Translations under genes and position numbers: made by a program
Assembly (NCBI RefSeq): GCF_000745125.1
Contig: NZ_JQNF01000003.1
Location: 372,001 to 436,000, forward strand
DNA length: 64,000 nt
Direction of reading: 5' to 3'
Origin: Carnobacterium jeotgali MS3
Lineage (GTDB): Bacteria; Bacillota; Bacilli; Lactobacillales; Carnobacteriaceae
In this document: positions 8,973-19,548 of the stretch, one piece after another
How positions within the stretch are numbered: the first letter of the stretch is position 1
How the letters are laid out: each line of letters starts with the position of its first letter
The notes under the pieces: generated by a model
Told to the model about the DNA's origin: nothing
Database searches by the model: none
Seen by the model: the letters and a program-made list of their open reading frames with translations, nothing else

Positions 8973-10268
8973 TTATTTTCTAATGAATCCTGCAGTAATG
9001 GCTTGTGTTCTTAATTCATCTCTGAATTCTGGATCTGCGATTGAAATCATTTGTTCAACACGATCTTCAATACTTCTATTGAACATATCAGCGATTCCAT
9101 GCTCAGTCACAATGTACTGAACGTCAGCGCGCGGAACGGTTACCGGAGTTGCTGGTGGGAATGACATCATGATATTCGAGGTCACTTCACCGGTTTTTTC
9201 ATTTTTATTTGTAGAAGGCAAGCAGATAAAGCTTTGACCGCCTTTAGATTTGGTTGCTCCACGTACAAAGTCATTTGCTCCTCCAACTGAACTGATGAAT
9301 CGTGTACCGGCTCCTTCTGAAACGACTTGCCCAGTTAAATCAGCCATCAAACATCCGTTAACTGAAACAAAGTTATCAATTTGAGCAATTCTAGAAGGAT
9401 CATTGACTAAGTGCAATGGTTCAATACTAATTTGATCATTGTCTCCACTGAAATCATATAATTTACGTGTCCCCATCGCAAAACCGCCTCGGATTGGTCC
9501 AGTAATTACGCCTTTTTCAGTCAAATACACCATAGATTCTGTAATCATTTCAGTATGAACAGCCAAATCTTTTTTGCTATCTAATCCATAACTTACAGCA
9601 TTTGCCAAACCACCAAATCCGATTTGAATGGTTGAACCATCTTTTACATGTGGAACGATACATTCAGCAATTTTTTTATCAATATTGCTAGAAGGCGTCT
9701 CTGGAATTTCAAGTAACTGTTCATCTTGTTCAACAATGATATCCACGTCATCAATATGAATTTTATTCTGAGTCCCATTGACCTTTGGTACATTTTTATT
9801 TACTTGGATAATAACTTTTTGAGCTACCTTGCTGCTGACCTCACCAATGGTAACTCCCATTGGCCCATAGTTGAAGTAACCCTCTTCATCCATTTCAGAA
9901 ACCGTCGTAACAAATGTCGTTGGTTTTATGCGTTGTTCAATCAACAAGTTCAAGTTAGAAAAGTTGACTGGATCTACAGAAAAGGTTCCGTATGAAACCA
10001 ACTGACGTTCTAGTGGTCCCATAAAGAAAGAATGGTATCTAATTTTTTCAGCAACTTCTGGGTTAGTAAAGAAATCAAATGGGTGAATCACAAATGCCGA
10101 GTACAAAGTAACATTTTCGTATTCTTTGTATCGCTTTGTTATAGCAGTGATTAATGAAATTGGCATCGCAGCAACTGGGTTTGACATGATTCTTTCATTG
10201 CTTTGAATTTGTGCAGCAGCTTCAGCTAAGCTTTTTATTTTTGCTTGATAGTCATCTTTAAAAGACAT
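8973..10268 (-). CDS. Acetyl-CoA hydrolase/CoA-transferase family protein
   Basis: 431-aa class I CoA-transferase of the acetyl-CoA hydrolase / 4-hydroxybutyrate CoA-transferase type, which moves CoA between carboxylic acids through a glutamyl-CoA intermediate. The likely catalytic Glu is residue 240 in AVHTEMITES, matching the HSEM motif of the family; GFGGLANAV (about 218-226) and VGGANDFVRGA form CoA-binding loops. In this operon it could activate short acids with acetyl-CoA made by the thiolase, or recover the acid from the final acyl-CoA. It lies 34 bases after the acyl-CoA dehydrogenase and 36 before the FadN-type gene. The acid substrate cannot be told from sequence. Confidence 0.9.
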   Translation of the reverse strand: MSFKDDYQAKIKSLAEAAAQIQSNERIMSNPVAAMPISLITAITKRYKEYENVTLYSAFVIHPFDFFTNPEVAEKIRYHSFFMGPLERQLVSYGTFSVDPVNFSNLNLLIEQRIKPTTFVTTVSEMDEEGYFNYGPMGVTIGEVSSKVAQKVIIQVNKNVPKVNGTQNKIHIDDVDIIVEQDEQLLEIPETPSSNIDKKIAECIVPHVKDGSTIQIGFGGLANAVSYGLDSKKDLAVHTEMITESMVYLTEKGVITGPIRGGFAMGTRKLYDFSGDNDQISIEPLHLVNDPSRIAQIDNFVSVNGCLMADLTGQVVSEGAGTRFISSVGGANDFVRGATKSKGGQSFICLPSTNKNEKTGEVTSNIMMSFPPATPVTVPRADVQYIVTEHGIADMFNRSIEDRVEQMISIADPEFRDELRTQAITAGFIRK

Positions 10269-10302
10269 TCTTTACACCTTCCAATCTTCTCAGTTTGTTC
10301 AA

Positions 10303-11508
10303 TTAAACGAAAGCAGATATCCCTGTTAATTTGCGTCCCATAATCAATGAATTCATTTCATGAGTACCTTCATAAGAGTAGATAGCTTCTGCATCACAGA
10401 AAAATCTTGCGACATTTCGTTCAAGAGTGATCCCGTTTCCACCACAAACTTCACGTCCCAGTGCAGCCGTTTCTCTTAAGCGTAAAGAGTTGTTCATCTT
10501 GGCAAGAGAAGCATTGATTTCACTGTACTCGCCTCTTTCTTGTAGTTCAGCAATCCGAGCACTCAAAGCTAATGCAGTGACCGCATTTCCTTGCATTCTT
10601 GCTAATTTTTCTTGAACCAGTTGGAAACTTGCGATTGGTTTACCAAATTGAACTCGAGTTGTTGTGTATTCAAGAGCTGCTGCTAAAGATCCAGCCATCA
10701 TTCCGGCACCAGCATAAGCTACTCCAGCACGTGTGGCATACAATATTTTAGCTACATCTTTGAATCCGTTGATATTTTGTAGACGGTTGCTTTCCAACAC
10801 TTCCACATTGTCCAAATGAATGTTTCCGTTTTGAACGATTCTTAAAGCGATTTTGTCATCAATATCATCTACGCTTAACCCTTTTTGTCCTTTTTCTACG
10901 ATGAAACATTTCACTTTGTTGTCTTCTAAATCTCTCGCATATACTGGAATCAAATCAGCTGAACTAGCTCCACCAATCCAACGTTTTTCTCCATTGATGA
11001 TCCATTTGTCTCCTTCACGACGTGCAGTAGTTGCTAATCCTGCAGCTGTATCAGATCCATGTTCAGGTTCAGTTAAAGCAAAACACGTTTGTAATTCAAA
11101 ATTTTGAAGTTTTGGCAACCATCTCATTTGTTGTTCTGGGCTGCCGCCTAATAAGAAAGAAAAATAGCCAAGTCCAGCATGTACGCCAAAGAATGTGGCA
11201 ATCGAAGCATCAAACTTGTACAAATCATATGCCAAGAATAAGAAGTACGTATTTCCCCACGTAAATCGGTTCGGTTGATTCTCAAACAATACAGGATCAC
11301 TTATTAGTCCGGTTTTTGCTACATGTTTGAATTCTTCAGTTGGAAATTCGCCTCTTTTCCAGTAATCATTGATGACTGGTTTCAAGTGTTCGTTTACCGC
11401 TTTACGTACGCGTTGTAACACTTCAATTTCTCCATCTGTCAATTTTTCTGAAAATTTCAAAATATCCTCTGGGTACATTTCCTTTAATACTTGTTCTCTA
11501 TTTTCCAT
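10303..11508 (-). CDS. Acyl-CoA dehydrogenase
   Basis: FAD-dependent acyl-CoA dehydrogenase (401 aa), first oxidative step of beta-oxidation. The flavin/substrate motif CFALTEPEHGSD is at about residues 142-153, the RVQFGKPIASFQ helix at 285-296, and the catalytic Glu at 380 in YSYEGTHEMN, where glutaryl-CoA dehydrogenase and related enzymes have theirs. Similarity to that subgroup means that a dicarboxylic or short-chain substrate is possible. It is the first gene of the operon; the promoter region 25-50 bases upstream has a -10 TATAAT overlapped by a cre-like palindrome. No electron-transfer flavoprotein genes are present in the window, so the acceptor must be encoded elsewhere or be different. 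Confidence 0.93.
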   Translation of the reverse strand: MENREQVLKEMYPEDILKFSEKLTDGEIEVLQRVRKAVNEHLKPVINDYWKRGEFPTEEFKHVAKTGLISDPVLFENQPNRFTWGNTYFLFLAYDLYKFDASIATFFGVHAGLGYFSFLLGGSPEQQMRWLPKLQNFELQTCFALTEPEHGSDTAAGLATTARREGDKWIINGEKRWIGGASSADLIPVYARDLEDNKVKCFIVEKGQKGLSVDDIDDKIALRIVQNGNIHLDNVEVLESNRLQNINGFKDVAKILYATRAGVAYAGAGMMAGSLAAALEYTTTRVQFGKPIASFQLVQEKLARMQGNAVTALALSARIAELQERGEYSEINASLAKMNNSLRLRETAALGREVCGGNGITLERNVARFFCDAEAIYSYEGTHEMNSLIMGRKLTGISAFV

Positions 11509-11530
11509 CTTCTGACACTCCCTATTATTT

Positions 11531-11560
11531 ATTATATAAGCGCTTACATTGTTATTGTAA
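11531..11560 (-). promoter_or_regulatory. Promoter of the beta-oxidation operon with cre-like operator
   Basis: On the minus strand a TTACAA (-35, 11555-11560) and TATAAT (-10, 11531-11536) are 18 bases apart. The spacer and edge of the -10 hold TGTAAGCGCTTATA (11535-11548), which read on the plus strand matches 13 of 14 positions of the CcpA cre consensus TGWAANCGNTNWCA. A protein bound here would block RNA polymerase. The identical 14-mer occurs at the synthetase promoter (13387-13400). Confidence 0.75.
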
Positions 11561-11762
11561 TAGCCATCCTTTGATTTTTCTAATTACAATTCGTAATACC
11601 AAACATTAGCATTTTTAATAACAGCTTGAAAGGGTAGTCTTATCAAGGGTTTCTGTACACTAACTAATTTTAAATTTAGTTGAATAAATTACTAGACAAC
11701 CGATTTAAGTGCTTTAAACAAAATTGAATTACCCAAAATGTTGGACGTTAATTTTTTCCACA

Positions 11763-11835
11763 AAAAAAAGAGCACTCAAAGATTAGTGGTTAGCATCTTA
11801 TTGAAAATTAGATGCACCTTACTTTGATACTCTTC
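11763..11835 (-). terminator. Terminator of the acyl-CoA synthetase gene
   Basis: A long imperfect stem: AAGAGCACTCAAAG on the left pairs with CTTTGATACTCTT on the right, with an inner small hairpin (GCATCTTA / TAGATGC). On the minus strand it is followed by a run of eight T. Confidence 0.7.
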
Positions 11836-11844
11836 ATTCTTTTT

Positions 11845-13356
11845 TTAGTTAATCGTTTTTACTGTTGTCCATTCATTTAATAGCCGAATAATTTCTTTTT
11901 TGTCTGTTTTCCCGACCGAATTAGTTGGAAAAACATCTACAAAAAGATAGTGTTTTGGTGTTTTATATCCTGCTAAATTATCCGTCATATATTGATCTAA
12001 CTCTGCTTCACTTCGTTCTTTATCCTTAAAAATGATTGCTGCTCCAACAGATTGACCGTATCTTGGGTGTTCATATCCTACGACGACAGAGTCCTTCACA
12101 GCAGGATGAGCATTTAACACTCTTTCCACTTCAGAAGGCAATACATTTTCTCCACCAGTAATGATCATTTCTTTTTTTCGATCAACAATATAAAAAAGTC
12201 CATTTTCATCCTTTTTGGCTAAGTCGCCTGTTCTGACAAAGTCTCCCAAAAAAGCTTTAGCTGTTTCTTCTTGTTTCTGCCAATAACCCGCAAAAGTATG
12301 CTGGCCAGCCAGTAACAGCTCACCAATTTGTCCTTGCTCCACTTCTTCGTCCTGATCATTTACGATTTTCGCCTCAACGAAGAAGCTTGGGTATCCAATA
12401 CTAAATGGGTGCTGCAAAGCCGTCTCACTCATTAATTTGAAATTATTAGGACCAACTTCTGTCAATCCATAAGAGTTAATCAGAGGCAATTTTTCACTCA
12501 CAAAATAATTGACCACTTCTTTGAGCGGTGGAGAACCTCCAGCCACAAATGTATGCACACTTGCTAAGTTGTCTTTATGGAAATTCGTTGCGCTAATCAA
12601 TCCATAATACATCGTTGGGACCATAAACAGCATGGTAGGCTTATATTGTTTGATCATTTCATTTGTGTTTGTTCCATCAAAGTACCGATCGATAATGACC
12701 TTTCCACCAATCAACATCAGCGGGATAATCATACCGGAAATTCCAGCTATGTGAAACATTGGAGCGCTAGCTATCGTGATATCCTCATGCGTAATATTCC
12801 AACTGATAATTGTATTCATTGAATTATTAACCATGCCATTATGTGTAATGATTGCACCTTTTGGGTCACCGGTCGTTCCAGTAGTATAAATTAGCATAAC
12901 TGGCGACTCTAGCTCTATCGATTCAGAAAGAAATGGTACATGATTTGGATGTTCACAAATTTCATTGTACTCTTTACTGTCTACATCAAGCGACAGCAAA
13001 GCAGCGTCTACGAGAGACAAGCGTTTGCTAATTTGACTAGCATGTAAAATGACTTTAGGCTGTGCGTCTTCCACTACTTTTTTAATTTCGATTGGTTTAA
13101 GACGCCAATTCAATGGAATAAAAATAGCGCCTATTTTTATACTTGCAAGCAAAACATCAAAGTAGCTAATATCATTTGGAGCATAGAGTGCGACTCTGTC
13201 TCCTTTTGTCACACCATTTTTCTTCAAGTAATGTGCTAAGTTCTCAGCGCGAACATTTACCTCTTTGTATGTCCACTCGCTGTTTTTTATCGGGTCGACC
13301 AAAGCTATTCTATCGGGCGTCAATAACGAACGCACTTTTATCCAATCTAAATTCAC
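11845..13356 (-). CDS. Acyl-CoA synthetase (AMP-forming)
   Basis: ANL-superfamily acyl-CoA ligase (503 aa), which activates a carboxylic acid to its CoA thioester using ATP. The P-loop-like motif YTTGTTGDPKG is at about residues 157-167, YGLTEVGPN at about 313 and TGDLAKKDENG at about 390; the C-terminal GKTDKKE carries the catalytic Lys (about 483). The length and the compact N-terminus fit medium/long-chain fatty acyl- or o-succinylbenzoate-type ligases; next to a beta-oxidation operon the fatty acid role is favoured. It is monocistronic: its own promoter and cre-like site lie upstream and a terminator downstream. The start at 13356 (GTG) has a GTGGAGGG ribosome site just upstream. Confidence 0.92.
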   Translation of the reverse strand: MNLDWIKVRSLLTPDRIALVDPIKNSEWTYKEVNVRAENLAHYLKKNGVTKGDRVALYAPNDISYFDVLLASIKIGAIFIPLNWRLKPIEIKKVVEDAQPKVILHASQISKRLSLVDAALLSLDVDSKEYNEICEHPNHVPFLSESIELESPVMLIYTTGTTGDPKGAIITHNGMVNNSMNTIISWNITHEDITIASAPMFHIAGISGMIIPLMLIGGKVIIDRYFDGTNTNEMIKQYKPTMLFMVPTMYYGLISATNFHKDNLASVHTFVAGGSPPLKEVVNYFVSEKLPLINSYGLTEVGPNNFKLMSETALQHPFSIGYPSFFVEAKIVNDQDEEVEQGQIGELLLAGQHTFAGYWQKQEETAKAFLGDFVRTGDLAKKDENGLFYIVDRKKEMIITGGENVLPSEVERVLNAHPAVKDSVVVGYEHPRYGQSVGAAIIFKDKERSEAELDQYMTDNLAGYKTPKHYLFVDVFPTNSVGKTDKKEIIRLLNEWTTVKTIN

Positions 13357-13386
13357 TTCTATCCCTCCACAAAATTCATCATTTTG

Positions 13387-13436
13387 TGTAAGCGCTTATA
13401 TAACGTTATCATAACAGGACTTTTTTTGTTTGTCTA
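13387..13436 (-). promoter_or_regulatory. Promoter of acyl-CoA synthetase with cre-like operator
   Basis: On the minus strand TAGACA (-35, 13431-13436) and TATGAT (-10, 13408-13413) are 17 bases apart. The 14-mer TGTAAGCGCTTATA (plus strand, 13387-13400) lies just downstream of the expected transcription start, where a bound repressor would act as a roadblock. It is the same 14-mer as at 11535-11548 in opposite orientation. Confidence 0.7.
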
Positions 13437-13529
13437 ATAGTATTTTATTTTTCCTTACCTTAATCTAGAAAATCTATTTCACTATGAAACTTATTTTACA
13501 CCTTAAGATAGACCAATTTGGCTCTATTA

Positions 13530-13576
13530 TTGAAAAAAAAAGGCAGCGAGAATATTTTCTCGCTGCCTTTTTTCAA
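13530..13576. terminator. Strong bidirectional terminator
   Basis: A perfect 13-bp stem (AAGGCAGCGAGAA / TTCTCGCTGCCTT) with a TATT loop, preceded by a run of A and followed by a run of T. It ends the camS-side minus-strand transcript before the synthetase promoter. Confidence 0.92.
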
Positions 13577-13594
13577 CAAACTCCGTATCTTTAA

Positions 13595-13707
13595 GTTGAG
13601 CTGCGTTCGACAGGCTTTCGGAAAAAGCGTACTCTCTTCGTGGATGGGACATCCTCTCTGTGATTCCTTGTTTTTACTGCGTGTCTATCGAGGTCGTTTC
13701 GCATCCT
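13595..13707 (-). repeat. Structured intergenic repeat, copy 1 (mosaic)
   Basis: About 113 bp; strand is given in the direction of the neighbouring genes. It is one of three related copies (others at 16956-17070 and 48341-48453). Ends are shared: GTTGAGCTGCGTTCGACAGG on the left, TTTCGCATCCT on the right. The left 32 bases match copy 3 at 30 positions, while the right arm matches copy 2 at about 31 of 34, so the two arms no longer pair well; only the tip GGATG-GGA-CATCC remains clearly paired. Its right edge provides the stop codon of camS. Confidence 0.8.
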
Positions 13708-14815
13708 AATCAAATACGTGTGAGTAAAATTCGGTTTCCCCTGCTTCTCTGGATAGGAAGGCTTCGGTTCCATTTATTGAATCTATCGTGATTTCAATTG
13801 GAATATTTGGCAATAGGAATGAGGAGGCTTTCTCCGCAACATGTTGAGTTAAGGCAATTATTTCACTTTCTCCATAAAATTGTGTGTTGATAGATACTTT
13901 CATACTCATAATTTGATTGTCTGTATAAAGTGCTTCTGCTGTTACTCCACTTAAGTTGGGGAAGAAGTTTTCAATCTCTGCTTTGAAATTTTGGAAACTA
14001 GATAACTCATTGCTTTCCTCTCCACTAGTCGGGAAAATAAGTTTCTTTTGATTGATTGACTTCCAATCTTTTAAACTAGTTGACCCTTCTTCACTAATTG
14101 CTTCTGAAATGTATACACCGCCAGCTAAATTGTCTTTCGTTGATTGTTCAAATATACCCACGACGATTGGAATATTTCCAATGCCTTCAGTTTTTCTTAA
14201 TCGTTGGACTATTTTATCAGCCATTTTTTGCCCTTCAGCTAATAATTCTTCTTTTGAGATTTTTGTTTCAAATTCTGATCCGAACTCTTTTTTTGTGTAG
14301 TAATCGACACTATTCATAGCCAAACCGATAGAGATTCCACCTAATTCAAATCCATCACCTTTTTTAATCATATAATCTTGCTCCAACAATGAATCTAAAT
14401 AAATGGGATTTCGTCCATCTGGTTCCACATCTCCATTGTCTTCTGGATTTAACCCTTCTGGATTTTCTTCACTTACACGACTTAGCCACTTACTGGTAGT
14501 ATCCGCGTCGATGTATTGGCCTTCCTGAAAGTAATAAGTATCTGTTGCGTAGTGTTTTTGCGACAAATCCATTAATCCAGTTTCAAAAGCCTTTAAATTC
14601 ACGTTTGAATTTAAACCTAATGTTATTCCTCTATTTAAACTAGTTTGGTAGGCACCATCCGTAATGATCGCACTGTAGTAATCATTTGATAATTGGCTTG
14701 TTGTTTCTATTTCTTTACCAACCGTTTCTTTTTCTTTGGTATTCGGGTCTTCCGTTTGGCAAGCACTTAACAGAAATGCACAAACAGCCATTAAGGCGAT
14801 TGCTTTTTTGTTCAT
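13706..14815 (-). CDS. camS: CamS family sex pheromone lipoprotein
   Basis: Lipoprotein (369 aa) of the CamS family, anchored on the outer face of the membrane. The N-terminus MNKKAIALMAVCAFLLSAC is a type II signal peptide with lipobox LSAC and Cys at residue 19. In Enterococcus faecalis, processing of the CamS signal peptide yields the mating pheromone cAM373; the corresponding hydrophobic piece here would be around CAFLLSA. The mature protein has a TDTYYFQEGQYIDADTT segment and the usual C-terminal region. The gene follows ligA with only a few bases between them, the conserved pcrA-ligA-camS order of lactic acid bacteria. Its TAG stop lies inside the right end of a structured repeat. Whether the peptide is active is unknown. 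Confidence 0.9.
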   Translation of the reverse strand: MNKKAIALMAVCAFLLSACQTEDPNTKEKETVGKEIETTSQLSNDYYSAIITDGAYQTSLNRGITLGLNSNVNLKAFETGLMDLSQKHYATDTYYFQEGQYIDADTTSKWLSRVSEENPEGLNPEDNGDVEPDGRNPIYLDSLLEQDYMIKKGDGFELGGISIGLAMNSVDYYTKKEFGSEFETKISKEELLAEGQKMADKIVQRLRKTEGIGNIPIVVGIFEQSTKDNLAGGVYISEAISEEGSTSLKDWKSINQKKLIFPTSGEESNELSSFQNFKAEIENFFPNLSGVTAEALYTDNQIMSMKVSINTQFYGESEIIALTQHVAEKASSFLLPNIPIEITIDSINGTEAFLSREAGETEFYSHVFD

Positions 14816-14819
14816 TTAC

Positions 14820-16955
<2,136 letters not shown>

Positions 16956-17070
16956 GTTGAGCTACGTGACCCAGACACTTTGTAAAAAAGATGAATCCCG
17001 CCGAAGATGAAACATCTTCTCTGTGATTCCCTGTTTTTACTGTGTGTCTTTCAGGGTCACTCCGCATCCT
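16956..17070 (-). repeat. Structured intergenic repeat, copy 2
   Basis: 115 bp that fold into a long hairpin: GTGACCC (16966-16972) with GGGTCAC (17054-17060), AGACAC (16973-16978) with GTGTCT (17044-17049), a 4-base bulge between them on the right arm, then GTAAAAA (16982-16988) with TTTTTAC (17034-17040), GAATC with GATTC, and the tip GAAGATG-AAA-CATCTTC (17003-17019). The outer stem sequence differs from copy 3 yet pairs in the same place. The right end codes for the last residues and the stop of PcrA. Confidence 0.85.
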
Positions 17071-19309
17071 GCTGTTTTTCGATTGGTGCGAAAGCTGCTA
17101 GTAGGCGTTTGATGCCTTGTTCTTTAAAGGCGATATCGAGTTGGAGGTCATTTGCTGCACCGGTAACTTTGACAACTGTTCCCAGACCCCATTTTTTATG
17201 AACAGCTTTATCGCCAACATTCCAGCCTAATTTGTCAGCTCCGCTTGACATTTTACTTGTTACTGGAGCCTTATAAGGTTGACTAGTTGCTCTTGTTGCT
17301 TGATTGCGTTGCATAGAACTAGTCGTTGAACTGAATGGTGAACGGCTAAATGGTGTATTCATTGTTTGCGGATTGCCTAATTCTAAAACTTCATCGGTAA
17401 TTTCATTGATGAAACGAGAAGCCGAGTTGCTTTGTGTACGGCCATATAAAACCCGTGAGTAAGCATTTGTAATATATAATTTTTTCTCTGCACGTGTAAT
17501 TCCAACATACGCTAAACGGCGTTCTTCTTCTAGTTGATCTTCTTCCATCATTGAACGTGACAACGGGAAGATTCCTTCTTCTAGTCCTATAAGAAAAACA
17601 ATTGGGAACTCTAATCCTTTGGCTGCGTGAAGCGTCATTAAGGTTACTTCACTTTGAGGTTCTTCTTCTAAATTGTCCAAATCAGAAACCAGTGCTAAAT
17701 CTGTTAAAAACGTCAACAAGGATTTATCTTCCGTATTTTCTTTTTCAAATTGTTGTGTTACCGTCAAAAATTCTTGAATATTTTCTAAACGTGTTTCAGA
17801 TTCAAGTGTGCGTTCTAATTCTAATGATTTTTGGTAGCCACTACGTTTTAAAACTTCTTCGACTAATTCCGTTACCGGAACGTATTCTTGCATTTGGCGC
17901 AAATCTTTCATCATGAAACCAAATGCCTCAAGCTCATTAGCAGCTTTGCCAGAAATAGGTGTAATGGAAACGTTTAGTGCTGTTTCTAAAAGGGACCAGT
18001 CGTATTGATTGGAAGAAGTTCTAAGTTTTTCAATTGTTCCGGGACCAATGCCTCGTTTAGGGACATTGACCACTCGCTCAAAACTCATATTGTCATCAGG
18101 ATTGGCGATTAAACGCAGATAAGCTAAAACATCTCTAATTTCTTTACGGTCGTAGAATTTGTGACCACCAACCATTTTATAAGGTATATTTGATTTTAAC
18201 AAGCTATCCTCAATAACACGAGACTGAGCATTGGTCCGGTAAAGAACTGCAAAATCACCATAATTGTAATGATTGGCTTTCATTTCTTCTTGAATTTTAG
18301 AAATGACATACCGCGATTCGTCGCCTTCCGATTGTCCACGATAATACGTAATTTTTTCACCATCATGATTATCTGTCCAAAGTTTTTTGACTTTACGTTT
18401 TGAGTTATTGCCGATTACATCATTGGCTGCTTGTAAAATAAATTTAGTTGAACGGTAATTTTGCTCCAACAAAACAGTCGTTGCATCAGGATAATCTTTT
18501 TCAAAATTCAAAATGTTTTCCATGTTCGCTCCGCGCCAGCCGTAGATACTTTGATCGGCATCCCCAACAACGCAAAGATTTTTAAATCTTTCAGCTAACA
18601 TATTTACTAAAGTGTATTGTGCTTCATTCGTATCTTGGTATTCATCAACATGGATGTAGTGAAATTTATTTTGGTAATAGTCTAATGTTTCAGGACTTTC
18701 TTTGAATAAACGAATTGCCAACATGATCAAATCGTCAAAATCGACCGCTTGATTGCGACGTAACTCTCTTTGGTAATCATCGTAACAATCTGCCACGATT
18801 TTTTCAAAAAAGCTTCCGGCTCTTTTGCGGTAGTCTTCTGGTGTATCCAATTCATTTTTAGCATTGCTGATTTCTCCTAAAATAGCTCTAGGATTGTATT
18901 TTTTAGGATCGATATTTCGTTCTTTTAGAATGCGTTTCATCAATGTTTGCTGTTCACTCGGATCGCTAATCGTAAAGGCTTTCGTGTAACCAATGCGATC
19001 GATATCGCGTCGTAAAATACGGACACACATTGAGTGAAAAGTAGAGACCCAAACATCGCTTCCGCCTTCTTTCATAAGACGAGTTACCCGTTCTTTCATT
19101 TCTTTAGCGGCTTTATTTGTAAAAGTAATCGCTAGAATATTCCATGGATTCACGTTTTTTTCTTCGATTAAGTAGGCAATACGGTGTGTTAAGACTCGTG
19201 TTTTTCCACTTCCTGCACCTGCCATAATCAAAAGCGGGCCTTGCGTGCAGACAACAGCATCTTTTTGTTTTGGATTCATTCCATTTAATAAATTATCTCG
19301 TGCTACCAA
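17057..19309 (-). CDS. pcrA: ATP-dependent DNA helicase PcrA
   Basis: Superfamily 1A 3'-5' helicase (750 aa) used in repair, replication restart and rolling-circle plasmid replication. Visible motifs: Q-motif [12 protein letters not shown], Walker A AGAGSGKT (motif I), [13 protein letters not shown] (Ia), VDEYQDTN (II), [13 protein letters not shown] (III), LEQNYRS (IV), [11 protein letters not shown] (V), [10 protein letters not shown] (VI). A Tudor-like C-terminal patch ([16 protein letters not shown]) is typical. I chose TTG at 19309, about ten bases after an AGAGAGG ribosome site; the upstream in-frame ATG at 19336 precedes that site. The final codons and the TGA stop lie inside structured repeat copy 2, so the repeat has become part of the coding sequence. 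Confidence 0.96.
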   Translation of the reverse strand: MVARDNLLNGMNPKQKDAVVCTQGPLLIMAGAGSGKTRVLTHRIAYLIEEKNVNPWNILAITFTNKAAKEMKERVTRLMKEGGSDVWVSTFHSMCVRILRRDIDRIGYTKAFTISDPSEQQTLMKRILKERNIDPKKYNPRAILGEISNAKNELDTPEDYRKRAGSFFEKIVADCYDDYQRELRRNQAVDFDDLIMLAIRLFKESPETLDYYQNKFHYIHVDEYQDTNEAQYTLVNMLAERFKNLCVVGDADQSIYGWRGANMENILNFEKDYPDATTVLLEQNYRSTKFILQAANDVIGNNSKRKVKKLWTDNHDGEKITYYRGQSEGDESRYVISKIQEEMKANHYNYGDFAVLYRTNAQSRVIEDSLLKSNIPYKMVGGHKFYDRKEIRDVLAYLRLIANPDDNMSFERVVNVPKRGIGPGTIEKLRTSSNQYDWSLLETALNVSITPISGKAANELEAFGFMMKDLRQMQEYVPVTELVEEVLKRSGYQKSLELERTLESETRLENIQEFLTVTQQFEKENTEDKSLLTFLTDLALVSDLDNLEEEPQSEVTLMTLHAAKGLEFPIVFLIGLEEGIFPLSRSMMEEDQLEEERRLAYVGITRAEKKLYITNAYSRVLYGRTQSNSASRFINEITDEVLELGNPQTMNTPFSRSPFSSTTSSMQRNQATRATSQPYKAPVTSKMSSGADKLGWNVGDKAVHKKWGLGTVVKVTGAANDLQLDIAFKEQGIKRLLAAFAPIEKQQDAE

Positions 19310-19479
19310 TTTTTTACATCCTCTCTCATCTAACATCCTATATTTCTATTCTAAAAATAGGATACGGACTTCACTAGTCTAGCAAAATTTCTTTAAATTT
19401 CGCATAATTTCTCAAGGATAATATTACCACAAATAAAGGGTCTTCGAGTAGTAAATGAACAGTTTCAAATTAAGAAAGT

Positions 19480-19524
19480 AAAAAAGAAAAAAGATTCTCC
19501 AAAAAAAGAATCTCTTTTCTTTTT
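19480..19524. terminator. Bidirectional terminator after the GntR gene
   Basis: A stem of AAAAGAAAAAAGATTC with GAATCTCTTTTCTTTT around an A-rich loop, with A and T runs on both sides. It lies 25 bases past the GntR stop on the minus strand. Confidence 0.8.
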
Positions 19525-19548
19525 ATCCTGCTTAGGTTGCAGTTGTTA

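Larger units (their letters stand above)
11509..11844. other. Intergenic stretch with promoter, cre-like site and terminator
   Basis: 336 bases between the acyl-CoA synthetase and the acyl-CoA dehydrogenase. The left part holds the promoter and cre-like site of the dehydrogenase operon, the right part the terminator of the synthetase gene. The middle (about 11565-11760) is AT-rich with no open frame I would support. Confidence 0.7.
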
